Below are positions 34,846 through 42,575 of a DNA stretch of 64,000 nt, piece by piece (the stretch's first letter is position 1; each line of letters begins with the position of its first letter). The notes under the pieces were generated by a model. That model had not been told where the DNA came from. It saw only the letters and a list, made by a program, of their open reading frames with translations, and ran no database searches. The position numbers and the translations under genes are program-made. The stretch is from Solimicrobium sp040544425. Lineage in GTDB: Bacteria; Pseudomonadota; Gammaproteobacteria; Burkholderiales; Burkholderiaceae_D. The stretch spans positions 1 through 64,000 of the forward strand of contig JBEONO010000010.1 of assembly GCA_040544425.1 (NCBI GenBank), read 5' to 3'.

Positions 34846-35703
34846 TTAACGGTTGTGGCGTGACATCATGACGATGCGTTCAAACAAATGCACGTCCTGT
34901 TCATTCTTGAGCAAGGCGCCGTGCAGAGGCGGCACAATCATTTTTTGATCTTTGCTGCGCAACGCCTCGGTCGGAATATCTTCTGCCAGCAATAGTTTGA
35001 GCCAGTCCAGCAATTCTGACGTGGACGGTTTCTTTTTGATGCCAGCGACTTCACGCACTTCGTAAAAACTGGTCAGTGCCTGGGTTAATAAATCATTTTT
35101 CAAGGTGGGGAAATGGACCTTGACGATGTCCTGCATGGTCGCCAGATCGGGGAATTTGATGTAATGAAAAAAGCAGCGCCGCAAAAATGCATCCGGCAAT
35201 TCTTTTTCATTGTTGGAGGTGATGATTACCAGCGGCCGGTGCGTGGCGCGCACCAGTTCACGCGTTTCATAGACGTAGAATTCCATCCGGTCGAGTTCGC
35301 GCAGCAAGTCATTCGGAAACTCAATGTCAGCTTTGTCGATTTCATCGATCAGCAGTACGACTGGTTCTGGAGCCGTAAAGGCCTGCCACAACACGCCTTT
35401 GACAATGTAGTTGTGAATGTCTTTGACACGTTCGTCACCCAGTTGTGAGTCGCGCAGCCGGGACACCGCATCATATTCATACAAGCCCTGTTGCGCTTTG
35501 GTGGTGGATTTGATGTGCCATTGCATCAGCGGCATATTCAGCGCCGCAGCGACTTCTTCGGCCAGCATGGTTTTGCCGGTGCCGGGTTCGCCTTTAATCA
35601 AGAGCGGGCGTTGCAGGGTCAGCGCAGCATTGACAGCAAGTTTTAAGTCGTCAGTGGCAACGTAGTTCTCGGAGCCTTGAAAGCGGGATGAAGATGTTTG
35701 CAT
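34846..35703 (-). CDS. MoxR-family AAA ATPase (CoxD-like)
   Basis: A 285-residue AAA+ ATPase. Walker A is GEPGTGKT at 38-45, Walker B is LLIDEID near 116, and sensor 1 lies in LVIITSNNEKELPDAFLRRC with the arginine finger following. MoxR ATPases act with VWA proteins as chaperones for metalloenzymes. Start is ATG 35703 (MQTSSSRFQG); the longer frame upstream has no similarity. It is first in an operon with the GNAT and CoxE-like genes. Confidence 0.9.
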   Translation of the reverse strand: MQTSSSRFQGSENYVATDDLKLAVNAALTLQRPLLIKGEPGTGKTMLAEEVAAALNMPLMQWHIKSTTKAQQGLYEYDAVSRLRDSQLGDERVKDIHNYIVKGVLWQAFTAPEPVVLLIDEIDKADIEFPNDLLRELDRMEFYVYETRELVRATHRPLVIITSNNEKELPDAFLRRCFFHYIKFPDLATMQDIVKVHFPTLKNDLLTQALTSFYEVREVAGIKKKPSTSELLDWLKLLLAEDIPTEALRSKDQKMIVPPLHGALLKNEQDVHLFERIVMMSRHNR

Positions 35704-35875
35704 GGTTTTAGTGATGTTGAACGATGGGGGAGAGTATAACCGCAAGGGAGTGTGACTGTGGACTGCGGTTGAGTCAGATGTGTTAAGGTCTATACAAATT
35801 GTCTACGGTTTAATTTGTGACTCGGGTTGTGTATGACATAAATTCAACGTTGCATATTGATTCCCGTCATGATCG

Positions 35876-35904
35876 TGGACTGGAACTAAGGCTTCGGTTA
35901 GAAT
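35876..35904 (+). promoter_or_regulatory. Candidate sigma-70 promoter for the cytochrome c genes
   Basis: TGGACT and TAGAAT separated by 17 bases, about 107 bases before the first cytochrome ATG. Each box matches four or five of six consensus bases. The rest of the gene-free stretch 35704-36010 holds nothing else I recognise. Confidence 0.35.
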
Positions 35905-36010
35905 ATTTCTTTTTTGAGCGCAGCAGCAGTAGCGGGATTGTCCTCGGAAATTGTCGTGGTGATTCTGGCGTTCACCTTTCGCACGTTTATCGTCAACTTA
36001 TCTAATTATT

Positions 36011-36361
36011 ATGAAAAAAAATTTCGCACTCGTTGCTGCATTGCTTGCTTTACTCAGCGTGATTGATGCAGCTTCTGCTGCAGATGAGAAGATTGTCGGC
36101 AACCCCAAGGCTGCCGAAAACAAAGTGGCGATGTGCATAGGTTGCCATGCGATTCCGGGCTACAAAGCCACATTCCCGGAAGTGTATTACGTGCCGACGT
36201 TGGGTGGTCAGTCTGCGCCGTATCTGGAAAATGCCTTGCATGCGTATAAAAAGGGTGATCGTAACCACCCATCAATGCGCGGTATCGCTGGCGGCTTATC
36301 GGATCAGGATATCGCTGACCTGGCGGCCTACTATGCACAACAAACCAAAACTCAACACTAA
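36011..36361 (+). CDS. Small periplasmic cytochrome c (c553-like)
   Basis: A 116-residue monohaem cytochrome with a signal peptide (MKKNFALVAALLALLS, cleavage likely after ASA at about residue 23). Haem is bound through CIGCH at 42-46; the likely distal methionine is in HPSMRGIA. The predicted soluble periplasmic protein is an electron carrier. A second cytochrome gene follows by 18 bases and resembles it, so the pair probably arose by duplication. Confidence 0.92.
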   Translation: MKKNFALVAALLALLSVIDAASAADEKIVGNPKAAENKVAMCIGCHAIPGYKATFPEVYYVPTLGGQSAPYLENALHAYKKGDRNHPSMRGIAGGLSDQDIADLAAYYAQQTKTQH

Positions 36362-36379
36362 AGCAGGCGAAAGATTCCG

Positions 36380-36727
36380 ATGAAAAAAATATTGTTAGCT
36401 ATTGCAATGACGGCGACGGTTGCAACCAGTGCCTGGGCCGGTGGTGATATCAGCGAAGGTAAGGCTGCTGTAGAAAAATATGGTTGCGCTGCCTGTCACG
36501 GTGCGGATCTGAATTCCCCGATTGATCCAACCTATCCAAAACTGGCTGGTCAGCATCAAAATTATCTGGCGCATGCACTGGTGGCGTATCGCCGCGGTGG
36601 CGGTGTTGCGAATGGTCGTGTCAATGCGATCATGAATGGTCAGGCGAAACCGCTGACTGATAAAGATATCGCCAACATCACTGCCTACATCGCCAGTCTG
36701 CCGGGTAATCTGGTTGTGCAAAAATAA
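36380..36727 (+). CDS. Small periplasmic cytochrome c, second of a tandem pair
   Basis: A 115-residue monohaem cytochrome with signal peptide (cleavage likely after AWA at 20), haem motif CAACH at 36-40, and a probable distal methionine in NAIMNGQA. LAGQHQNYLAHALVAYRRGG is typical of c4/c553-like domains. It is cotranscribed with the gene upstream and ends at a strong terminator. Redox partners are not identified here. Confidence 0.92.
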   Translation: MKKILLAIAMTATVATSAWAGGDISEGKAAVEKYGCAACHGADLNSPIDPTYPKLAGQHQNYLAHALVAYRRGGGVANGRVNAIMNGQAKPLTDKDIANITAYIASLPGNLVVQK

Positions 36728-36757
36728 GAAACAGCAAGCACCGCTGTAAAAAACAGG

Positions 36758-36790
36758 AACCGCACAAATGACTCCTTTGTGCGGTTTTTT
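36758..36790. terminator. Rho-independent terminator, probably bidirectional
   Basis: Perfect 11-base stem AACCGCACAAA / TTTGTGCGGTT with a seven-base loop and a T run on the plus strand. On the minus strand a T run also follows a few bases later, so it may serve the convergent DUF1841 gene as well. Confidence 0.9.
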
Positions 36791-37217
36791 ATTGGATAGC
36801 CTTCATTACAGCTGCAACGTAAGCGGCGCCATCAAAAGGGCTGCCATTGCGCTGCGACTCCCACAGCATTGCCCCCAAACACTCCATCATGATGTGATGC
36901 GCTTCATGCTCCGATTGCAGACGTTGTGCCAGTTGGGTAAACGCAGGTTTGATGCCGATTGGCTGATTAATTGAAATCTGTTCGGTAATCGTCAGGTGCA
37001 TGGCCAGATGCAGAAATGGATTGGTCTTGCCCTGATCAACCGGATACTCAGCCTCCAGGGCGGCATTGACGTCAGCCAGATCAACTTCGTATTCCGGATG
37101 TTGCGCGATCCAGTCTGAGGCGATCACTTCAATTGGCGAGAGAATTTCGCGCGCCAGAGTCTTGCGATAAGACTCGCAAAAAAAACGCCGTACGTCCTGC
37201 TGGGAAGGGTTGAACAT
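36789..37217 (-). CDS. DUF1841 family protein
   Basis: A 142-residue soluble protein matching the DUF1841 family: MFNPSQQDVRRFFCESYRK at the start, NPFLHLAMHLTITEQISINQ in the middle, and HHIMMECLGAMLWESQRNG toward the end. Function is unknown; histidine-rich helices suggest a possible metal site but that is a guess. It stands as a single gene, divergent from the nitroreductase-like gene. Confidence 0.88.
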   Translation of the reverse strand: MFNPSQQDVRRFFCESYRKTLAREILSPIEVIASDWIAQHPEYEVDLADVNAALEAEYPVDQGKTNPFLHLAMHLTITEQISINQPIGIKPAFTQLAQRLQSEHEAHHIMMECLGAMLWESQRNGSPFDGAAYVAAVMKAIQ

Positions 37218-37309
37218 GGATCTGAAGAAGTAAGCGAAGAGCCTGCATTGTACTGAGTTTTTGCAGCCTCTGCTATGATGCAGGTCTTCATCACCTACAA
37301 GGAGTCATC

Positions 37310-37891
37310 ATGTTAGATAACGCTGCTCTTGCCACCCTATTCACCGAAGCGCGCACCCATAATAGCTGGCAGGATAAGCCAGTCAGTGATGAGTTGTGTC
37401 ACAAAATTTACGATCTGGCCAAGTGGGGGGCGACCTCGGCAAATTGCTCACCGGCGCGGATTATATTTGTCAAATCTGCAGTCGAGAAAGATAAATTAGT
37501 GACGTGTATGGCACCTGGCAATCAGGAAAAAACCAAACATGCTCCCGTCACGGCAATTATCGGTATGGACATGGCATTCTTTGAAAAATTACCGCAATTA
37601 TTTCCGCACGCCGATGCCAAGTCCTGGTTCGTTGGCAATCAGGCGATGATCGACGCCACAGCATTTCGCAACAGCAGCCTGCAGGGTGCCTATTTCATGC
37701 TGGCAGCACGTGCGCTGGGACTGGATTGTGGTCCGATGTCCGGTTTTGACGCCGACAAAATCAATGCCGCTTTCTTTGCCGACAGCAGCGTGAAAGTCAA
37801 TTTTGTATGCAGCATCGGTTATGGCGACGCGAGCAAATTATTCCCGCGTTCACCTCGGCTGGCGTTTGACGAAGCCTGTCGTATTGTTTGA
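37310..37891 (+). CDS. Malonic semialdehyde reductase-like nitroreductase (RutE/HadB type)
   Basis: A 193-residue flavoprotein of the nitroreductase fold. ARTHNSWQDKPVSDE, LAKWGATSANCSPARIIFV and YFMLAARALGLDCGPMSGFD match the RutE subgroup, which reduces toxic 3-oxopropanoate to 3-hydroxypropionate in uracil breakdown. No other rut gene is near, so the physiological substrate may differ. Ribosome site AAGGAG precedes the ATG. Confidence 0.85.
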   Translation: MLDNAALATLFTEARTHNSWQDKPVSDELCHKIYDLAKWGATSANCSPARIIFVKSAVEKDKLVTCMAPGNQEKTKHAPVTAIIGMDMAFFEKLPQLFPHADAKSWFVGNQAMIDATAFRNSSLQGAYFMLAARALGLDCGPMSGFDADKINAAFFADSSVKVNFVCSIGYGDASKLFPRSPRLAFDEACRIV

Positions 37892-37896
37892 ATCGA

Positions 37897-38547
37897 CTAA
37901 ACCCCTGTGTCTGGCATGGGGGTTTTTTCTTTGAAGTCGCATAAGTCTGCAAGCATGCAATTCCAGCACATTGGTTGGCGCGCCTTGCAGGTATAACGGC
38001 CATGCAAAATCAACCAATGATGGGCGTTGAGCTTGAAGCGCTCCGGGACTTTGTTCAACAGTTGTTGTTCGACCTTCTCGACCGTTTCACCTTTGGCCAA
38101 TCCAGTTCGGTTGCCGACTCTGAAAATATGCGTGTCAACCGCAATCGTCGGTTCACCGAATGCACTGTTCAAAACCACGTTGGCAGTTTTTCTTCCTACA
38201 CCGGGCAATGCTTCCAGTGCGGCGCGATCACGCGGTACCTGCCCGGCATGTTGCGTCATTAAAATTTCGCAGGTTGCCATGACGTGTCTGGCCTTGGATT
38301 TGAACAGGCCGATGCGGGCGATATAAGTGATCAGCGCATCTTCCCCCAATGCCAGAATTTTTGCCGGAGTATTGGCAACCAGATATAAACGACGGGTGGC
38401 CAAATTGACTGATACATCGGTGGCCTGTGCAGACAGAATGACGGCGATCAGTAATTCGAAGGGTGTCGTGTATTCCAATTCGGTACTGGGATGAGGATTG
38501 GCCAGTTGCAGGCGTTCGAAGAAAGTGATTCGTTGGGAAGCGTTCAT
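37897..38547 (-). CDS. nth: Endonuclease III
   Basis: Base-excision repair glycosylase/AP lyase for oxidised pyrimidines. The 216-residue protein has the helix-hairpin-helix LPGVGRKTANVVL with catalytic K120, catalytic D138 (same numbers as E. coli), and the 4Fe-4S cluster cysteines C187, C194, C197 and C203. The stop region contains the terminator of the convergent gene. It overlaps the rsxB stop by four bases, a gene pairing also seen in E. coli (rsx-nth). Confidence 0.96.
   Translation of the reverse strand: MNASQRITFFERLQLANPHPSTELEYTTPFELLIAVILSAQATDVSVNLATRRLYLVANTPAKILALGEDALITYIARIGLFKSKARHVMATCEILMTQHAGQVPRDRAALEALPGVGRKTANVVLNSAFGEPTIAVDTHIFRVGNRTGLAKGETVEKVEQQLLNKVPERFKLNAHHWLILHGRYTCKARQPMCWNCMLADLCDFKEKTPMPDTGV
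37899..37930 (+). terminator. Rho-independent terminator inside the 3' end of nth
   Basis: AAACCCC / GGGGGTTT stem followed by a T run, eight bases after the nitroreductase-like stop. On the other strand these bases encode the last residues of Nth. Confidence 0.8.
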
Positions 38548-39224
38548 GATTTTGGTTTGTTGGCCTGTGCACGCGCAATCGCTGCAGTGATGATGGCTTT
38601 TTTGCGTGCCTGTTCGTTATAGGCGTCAGGCGAGGCGGCAATTTCATCTTGAATTGCGCGCAGTTTTTCCTGGGCTTTGGCCAACAGGCGCGCCTCGTTG
38701 TCCTGCTTTTCACGCTGCAATCGAATGATTCTGAAATCATGTTGTGCGCGGGCCGCATCGGCCTGCTGCTGGGTCCAGGCATCCCAGCCGGTTTTGTCGC
38801 CGCTGACATTGACCATGCTGATGCAATCAACCGGGCAGGGTGGTATGCACAAATCACATCCGGTGCATAAGTCGTTGATCACGCTGTGCATCTGCTTGGG
38901 TGCACCAATGATTGCGTCAACCGGACAGGCCTGAATGCACAAAGTACAACCAATGCACACAGCTTCGTCGATGACTGCAATCGCGCGCGGATGTTCAGTG
39001 CCATTAATTTCGTTAAGCGGCAAGACCGGTTTGTTTAACAGCGTCGCCAGACGAACGATACCCTGCCTGCCGCCGGGCGGACATTGGTTGTATGAGGCTT
39101 CACCGGCAGCGATGGCCTCGGCATAGGGACGACAGCCTGGGTACCCGCACTTGGTGCACTGGGTTTGCGGCAGCACGTCTTCAATTTGATCGGCCAGCGA
39201 TGGATTGATCGGGTTTTTAGTCAC
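38544..39224 (-). CDS. rsxB: Electron transport complex protein RsxB/RnfB-like
   Basis: A 226-residue iron-sulfur protein. The first block CTKCGYPGCRPYAEA with a later Cys gives the four-cysteine cluster site; two bacterial ferredoxin motifs follow (CIGCTLCIQACPVDAI and CTGCDLCIPPCPVDCI). The hydrophobic N-terminal anchor of full RnfB is missing, so this is the soluble betaproteobacterial form. No other rsx or rnf subunit is nearby, so its partner is unclear. The C-terminal helix (about 155-226) is charged and Ala/Lys rich. Confidence 0.9.
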   Translation of the reverse strand: MTKNPINPSLADQIEDVLPQTQCTKCGYPGCRPYAEAIAAGEASYNQCPPGGRQGIVRLATLLNKPVLPLNEINGTEHPRAIAVIDEAVCIGCTLCIQACPVDAIIGAPKQMHSVINDLCTGCDLCIPPCPVDCISMVNVSGDKTGWDAWTQQQADAARAQHDFRIIRLQREKQDNEARLLAKAQEKLRAIQDEIAASPDAYNEQARKKAIITAAIARAQANKPKS

Positions 39225-39274
39225 GTTAATTCAGACTATTAAAAAAACGTATTATCACCCGGATAGATGCGGTG

Positions 39275-39300
39275 TGCCGTGCACGATTACATGCACGGCA
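39275..39300. other. Perfect nine-base hairpin downstream of phaZ
   Basis: TGCCGTGCA and TGCACGGCA separated by eight bases, seven bases after the phaZ stop. There is no T run directly on either side, so it is not a standard terminator; it may stabilise the phaZ message end. Confidence 0.6.
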
Positions 39301-39306
39301 ACTGGT

Positions 39307-40542
39307 TTAGCTATTCTTTTGAATAAACTCAGTAATTTTTGGACAGATCATTTCACGCCAGCGGCGGCCAGAAAATATACCGTAGTGACCACATTGAGGC
39401 GCGACAAAATCCTGTTTTTTACTGGCTGGAATACCGGAGCAGATATCATGCGCCGCCTGTGTCTGACCAGGTCCGGAGATGTCGTCCAGCTCGCCTTCTA
39501 CAGTGAACAGGGCAACGGTTTTGATATCTTGAGGACGGACCAATTTCCCCTCAACTTCCCAGGTACCCATCGGCAGTCTGAATTCCTGGAATACGGTTTT
39601 GATGGTATCGAGATAATAATCGGCAGGCATGTCCAGAACTGCATTGTATTCATCGTAAAACTGACGATGCGATTCTGCTGGGTCATCATCACCGCGAATC
39701 AGATGCTGATAGAAATCCCAATGGCTCTGCGCATGACGGCGCGGATTCATGGCTACGAAGCCGGTGTGTTGCAGGAAGCCTGGATAAACCTTGCGGCCAA
39801 AGCCGGGGAAATTGGGCGGGACACTGTAGATCACGTTGTTTTCAAACCAGGAAAATGGTTTTTCCGTGGCCAGATTATTTACCTGAGTGGGTGACTTTCT
39901 GGGATCGATTGGACCACCCATCATCGTCATGGTTTTTGGCAGGGCAGGATCTTTTGCCGTTGCCATCAATGCGATTGCGGCAAGGACCGGCACGGTCGGC
40001 TGGCACACTGAAATGACATGCAGATTTGGCGCCAGGTGACGAATGAAATCCTGTACGTAATAGATGTAGTCATGCAGGTGGAAGTCGCCGTCTGCCGCGG
40101 GTACCATGCGTGCATCGGTCCAATCGGTAATGTAGACATCGTGCTCGTGCAGTAAAGCGCGCACCGTATCACGCAGCAGGGTTGAATGATGGCCGGACAA
40201 TGGCGCAACCAAAAGTACTTTGGGCTGATTCAGTGACTTGATTTCTTTTGGGTTGAGAATTTTTTTGAAATGCAGCAGCCGACAAAAATTCTTTTGCAGT
40301 TCCACTTCTTCCACAATGCCCACAGTTGCGTCGTTGACGGTCGTTGAGCTGATGTTGAAGGCCGGCTTTTCATAATTTTTTCCAAGACGGAACATCAGTT
40401 CGTAACCCGCAGCAATACGTTGTGAAAATGGCGTGTGGGCCAGCGGTGAGATGGGATTGCTAAATAATTTCGACGAGGCTTCGGCCCAATTGGTCAATGG
40501 GGTGATCAAGGCTCGGTTCATCTCATGTAAATGGTAAAGCAT
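39307..40542 (-). CDS. phaZ: Intracellular poly(3-hydroxybutyrate) depolymerase
   Basis: A 411-residue PhaZa1-type depolymerase that attacks amorphous PHB granules inside the cell. The lipase-box-like SVCQPT carries a cysteine nucleophile, C180 (C183 in Cupriavidus PhaZa1). A late Asp (DDISGPG) and His (CGHYGIF) complete the triad. It starts MLYHLHEMNRALITPLTNWA, family typical. No signal peptide. It fits with the phasin and 3-hydroxybutyrate dehydrogenase genes elsewhere in the window. Confidence 0.93.
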   Translation of the reverse strand: MLYHLHEMNRALITPLTNWAEASSKLFSNPISPLAHTPFSQRIAAGYELMFRLGKNYEKPAFNISSTTVNDATVGIVEEVELQKNFCRLLHFKKILNPKEIKSLNQPKVLLVAPLSGHHSTLLRDTVRALLHEHDVYITDWTDARMVPAADGDFHLHDYIYYVQDFIRHLAPNLHVISVCQPTVPVLAAIALMATAKDPALPKTMTMMGGPIDPRKSPTQVNNLATEKPFSWFENNVIYSVPPNFPGFGRKVYPGFLQHTGFVAMNPRRHAQSHWDFYQHLIRGDDDPAESHRQFYDEYNAVLDMPADYYLDTIKTVFQEFRLPMGTWEVEGKLVRPQDIKTVALFTVEGELDDISGPGQTQAAHDICSGIPASKKQDFVAPQCGHYGIFSGRRWREMICPKITEFIQKNS

Positions 40543-40692
40543 GGTTATCTCTCTATTCTCTAAGTCGCCAAATGCAGTTTCAATACTTCGTATTAAAAAT
40601 TCAGCCAGCCAATACTAACTCATTGTTGCGCTGCACGATTTACTGTATGCCGTTTAATTCCATATGGCAAGTTTGTTATGGATTTCTTTGGT

Positions 40693-40731
40693 AAAAAGGC
40701 TATTTTTTGTCAAATTCGCAAAAATAGCCTT
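40693..40731 (-). terminator. Second hairpin downstream of the ferredoxin reductase gene
   Basis: Perfect 12-base stem AAGGCTATTTTT / AAAAATAGCCTT with a 12-base loop; on the minus strand a short T run follows. It lies about 125 bases past the reductase stop, after another terminator, and about 150 bases before the phaZ start. It may be a back-up terminator. The rest of the gene-free stretch 40543-40854 shows no other clear signal. Confidence 0.6.
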
Positions 40732-40794
40732 CTCAGGTCTTCAGTAAATCGCTTCGATTTTAAGCTAAATAGTTGCATCGCGTTAATTAGGCCT

Positions 40795-40828
40795 AAAAAA
40801 AAACGCCTTTTCCGGGAAAGAAAAGGCG
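40795..40828 (-). terminator. Rho-independent terminator of the ferredoxin reductase gene
   Basis: Stem CGCCTTTTC / GAAAAGGCG with a seven-base loop, followed on the minus strand by nine T. It lies about 27 bases after the reductase stop. Confidence 0.88.
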
Positions 40829-40854
40829 CTTTCGATTTGATCAACTGGTCAGAG

Positions 40855-41925
40855 CTAATCGAATACCGGCGTTTCCACTCCCAGTATTTTGTGCAACTTC
40901 GGCGACGTCGTGGTGTATTGCATATGGATTTTCTTGTCTGGAAAAATATACGGTGCTGCACCAAACGCAGCCAAGGCCGCTTCATGGAAACCGGAGAGTA
41001 TCAATTTCTTTTTGCCGGGATAAGTGTTGATATCCCCTACAGCGAAAATGCCGGGAATATTGGTTTCAAACTTTTCTGTGCTCACAACTTTCAATTGCTT
41101 GCGTTCGATGTCCAGGCTCCAGTCAGCAATCGGCCCCAATTTGGGAGACAAACCATAAAACACCAGCAGGTCATCCACCGGCAGACGACGGGTTACGCCG
41201 TCAGGGCCGGTAACTTTGATTTCAGTCAGTAGATCGTCTTTGGTTTCGATTGCGGTGATTTGGCCAATCAATAATTGCATCTCATATTTTTCGCACAGGT
41301 CGCGCATTTTGGCTACTGAGGCAGGGGCAGCACGGAAATCATCGCGGCGGTGCAGAAGTATGACCGACTCGGCCTTGCCAACCAAATTCAAAGTCCAGTC
41401 CAGCGCCGAATCACCGCCGCCGCAAATGACAATATTCTTGCCGTGGAACCGGCTTGGATCTTTCACGCGATAAAACAGTTGCTTGTTTTCGAAGGCGTCA
41501 ATGCCGTCAACTTTTAATGTGCGCGGCTGGAACGAACCGACACCGGCTGCGATAAAAATGGTTTTGGTGATGAAGCGGGTACCCGTCGAGGTTGCCAGAT
41601 CAAAGCGTCCGTCTTCGCGACGTGCCACTTCGGTGACTTCCTGACCCAAATGAAAGGTAGGGGAAAACGGTTCAATTTGTTTAAGCAGATTGTCGGTTAA
41701 CTCCTGACCAGTGCAAACGGGAACGGCTGGTATGTCGTAAATTGGTTTGTCCGGGTAGAGTTCGACACACTGACCGCCAACTACCGCGAGCGAATCAATA
41801 ACATGCGCTTTGATTTCCAACAGGCCTAATTCAAAAACCTGAAACAATCCAACTGGACCGGCACCGATGATAACTGCATCGGCAATGATGGGGGCCAATT
41901 GAGCATTGGCGGCATTGGTTTCCAT
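40855..41925 (-). CDS. Thioredoxin reductase-like ferredoxin--NADP(+) reductase
   Basis: A 356-residue FAD/NAD(P) oxidoreductase of the YumC-type ferredoxin reductase family. The FAD site is VIIGAGPVGLF near residue 18; GGQCVELYPDKPIYDIP follows; the NADPH site is VICGGGDSALDW near 165. It lacks the redox-active CxxC of thioredoxin reductase. A late GIFAVGDINTYPGKKKLI closes the FAD fold. The 7Fe ferredoxin gene fdxA lies 82 bases upstream in the same orientation and is its likely redox partner, although a terminator stands between them. Confidence 0.9.
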   Translation of the reverse strand: METNAANAQLAPIIADAVIIGAGPVGLFQVFELGLLEIKAHVIDSLAVVGGQCVELYPDKPIYDIPAVPVCTGQELTDNLLKQIEPFSPTFHLGQEVTEVARREDGRFDLATSTGTRFITKTIFIAAGVGSFQPRTLKVDGIDAFENKQLFYRVKDPSRFHGKNIVICGGGDSALDWTLNLVGKAESVILLHRRDDFRAAPASVAKMRDLCEKYEMQLLIGQITAIETKDDLLTEIKVTGPDGVTRRLPVDDLLVFYGLSPKLGPIADWSLDIERKQLKVVSTEKFETNIPGIFAVGDINTYPGKKKLILSGFHEAALAAFGAAPYIFPDKKIHMQYTTTSPKLHKILGVETPVFD

Positions 41926-41944
41926 ACGATGAACGAGTTCCTAT

Positions 41945-41979
41945 AAAAAAGCCCAATCTACGCCAGGTGGGTAGACGGG
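41945..41979 (-). terminator. Terminator between fdxA and the ferredoxin reductase gene
   Basis: Imperfect stem CCCGTCTAC / GTAGATTGGG on the minus strand followed by CTTTTTT, ending about 20 bases before the reductase ATG. It should end most fdxA transcripts, or attenuate read-through into the reductase gene. Confidence 0.65.
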
Positions 41980-42007
41980 TTCCTGCGGCTAAATAAGAAA
42001 AGTCAAA

Positions 42008-42331
42008 TTAGCGCTTTAAAAATTGCTTCTTGTCTTTAGTGTCTTTCCACTCATCCGCATCAGGTAAATGGGGAATGGTTTTAGTAATCGATGGCCAGAT
42101 TCGGGATAAATCCGCATTGATCTTTAAAAAGTCCTGTTGATCGGCCGGTACATCTTCTTCGGCGAAAATGGCATTGACCGGACATTCGGCTACGCATACG
42201 GCGCAGTCAATACATTCATCGGGATCAATCGCGAGAAAATTGGGTCCAACGCGAAAACAATCTACCGGGCAGACATCTACGCAGTCTGTGTAGCGGCAGC
42301 GGATGCACGATTCGGTGACAACGTGGGTCAT
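42008..42331 (-). CDS. fdxA: Ferredoxin FdxA (7Fe type)
   Basis: A 107-residue ferredoxin starting MTHVVTESCIRCRYTDCVDVCP, with the 3Fe-4S/4Fe-4S arrangement of Azotobacter-type ferredoxins, and a second cluster motif CIDCAVCVAECP. The C-terminal extension (PHLPDADEWKDTKDKKQ) is typical of proteobacterial FdxA. It is a soluble electron carrier, probably reduced or oxidised by the downstream reductase. The 244 bases between it and the next plus-strand gene hold no further feature I can name. Confidence 0.94.
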   Translation of the reverse strand: MTHVVTESCIRCRYTDCVDVCPVDCFRVGPNFLAIDPDECIDCAVCVAECPVNAIFAEEDVPADQQDFLKINADLSRIWPSITKTIPHLPDADEWKDTKDKKQFLKR

Positions 42332-42575
42332 AACTTACCTATCTTGAAATAACGGAAGGTGGGTGTACTGTGTGCTCAATTCTGTCAAAATGAGACCGCC
42401 AGCTACAAAGCACTGTATTTTAAGGTAATTTCCACGTTCCCACAAATCAACGTTATATAGAATACGCATAAGCAAATGCGAGTTTTACATGGCCACCTGC
42501 AAAATACACCCTGCCCGCGGCGGTCTTTGTCACGCACAGCAATGCAATTATCTAAACATTTCCAATGGACCGAGC

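Noticed and set aside
35817..36005. A 62-codon frame before the first cytochrome gene.
   Set aside because: No ribosome site, no domain, and it covers the likely promoter.
42489..42575. N-terminal extension of the hydroxyacid dehydrogenase.
   Set aside because: The first 29 codons show no family similarity and the inner ATG has the better ribosome site.
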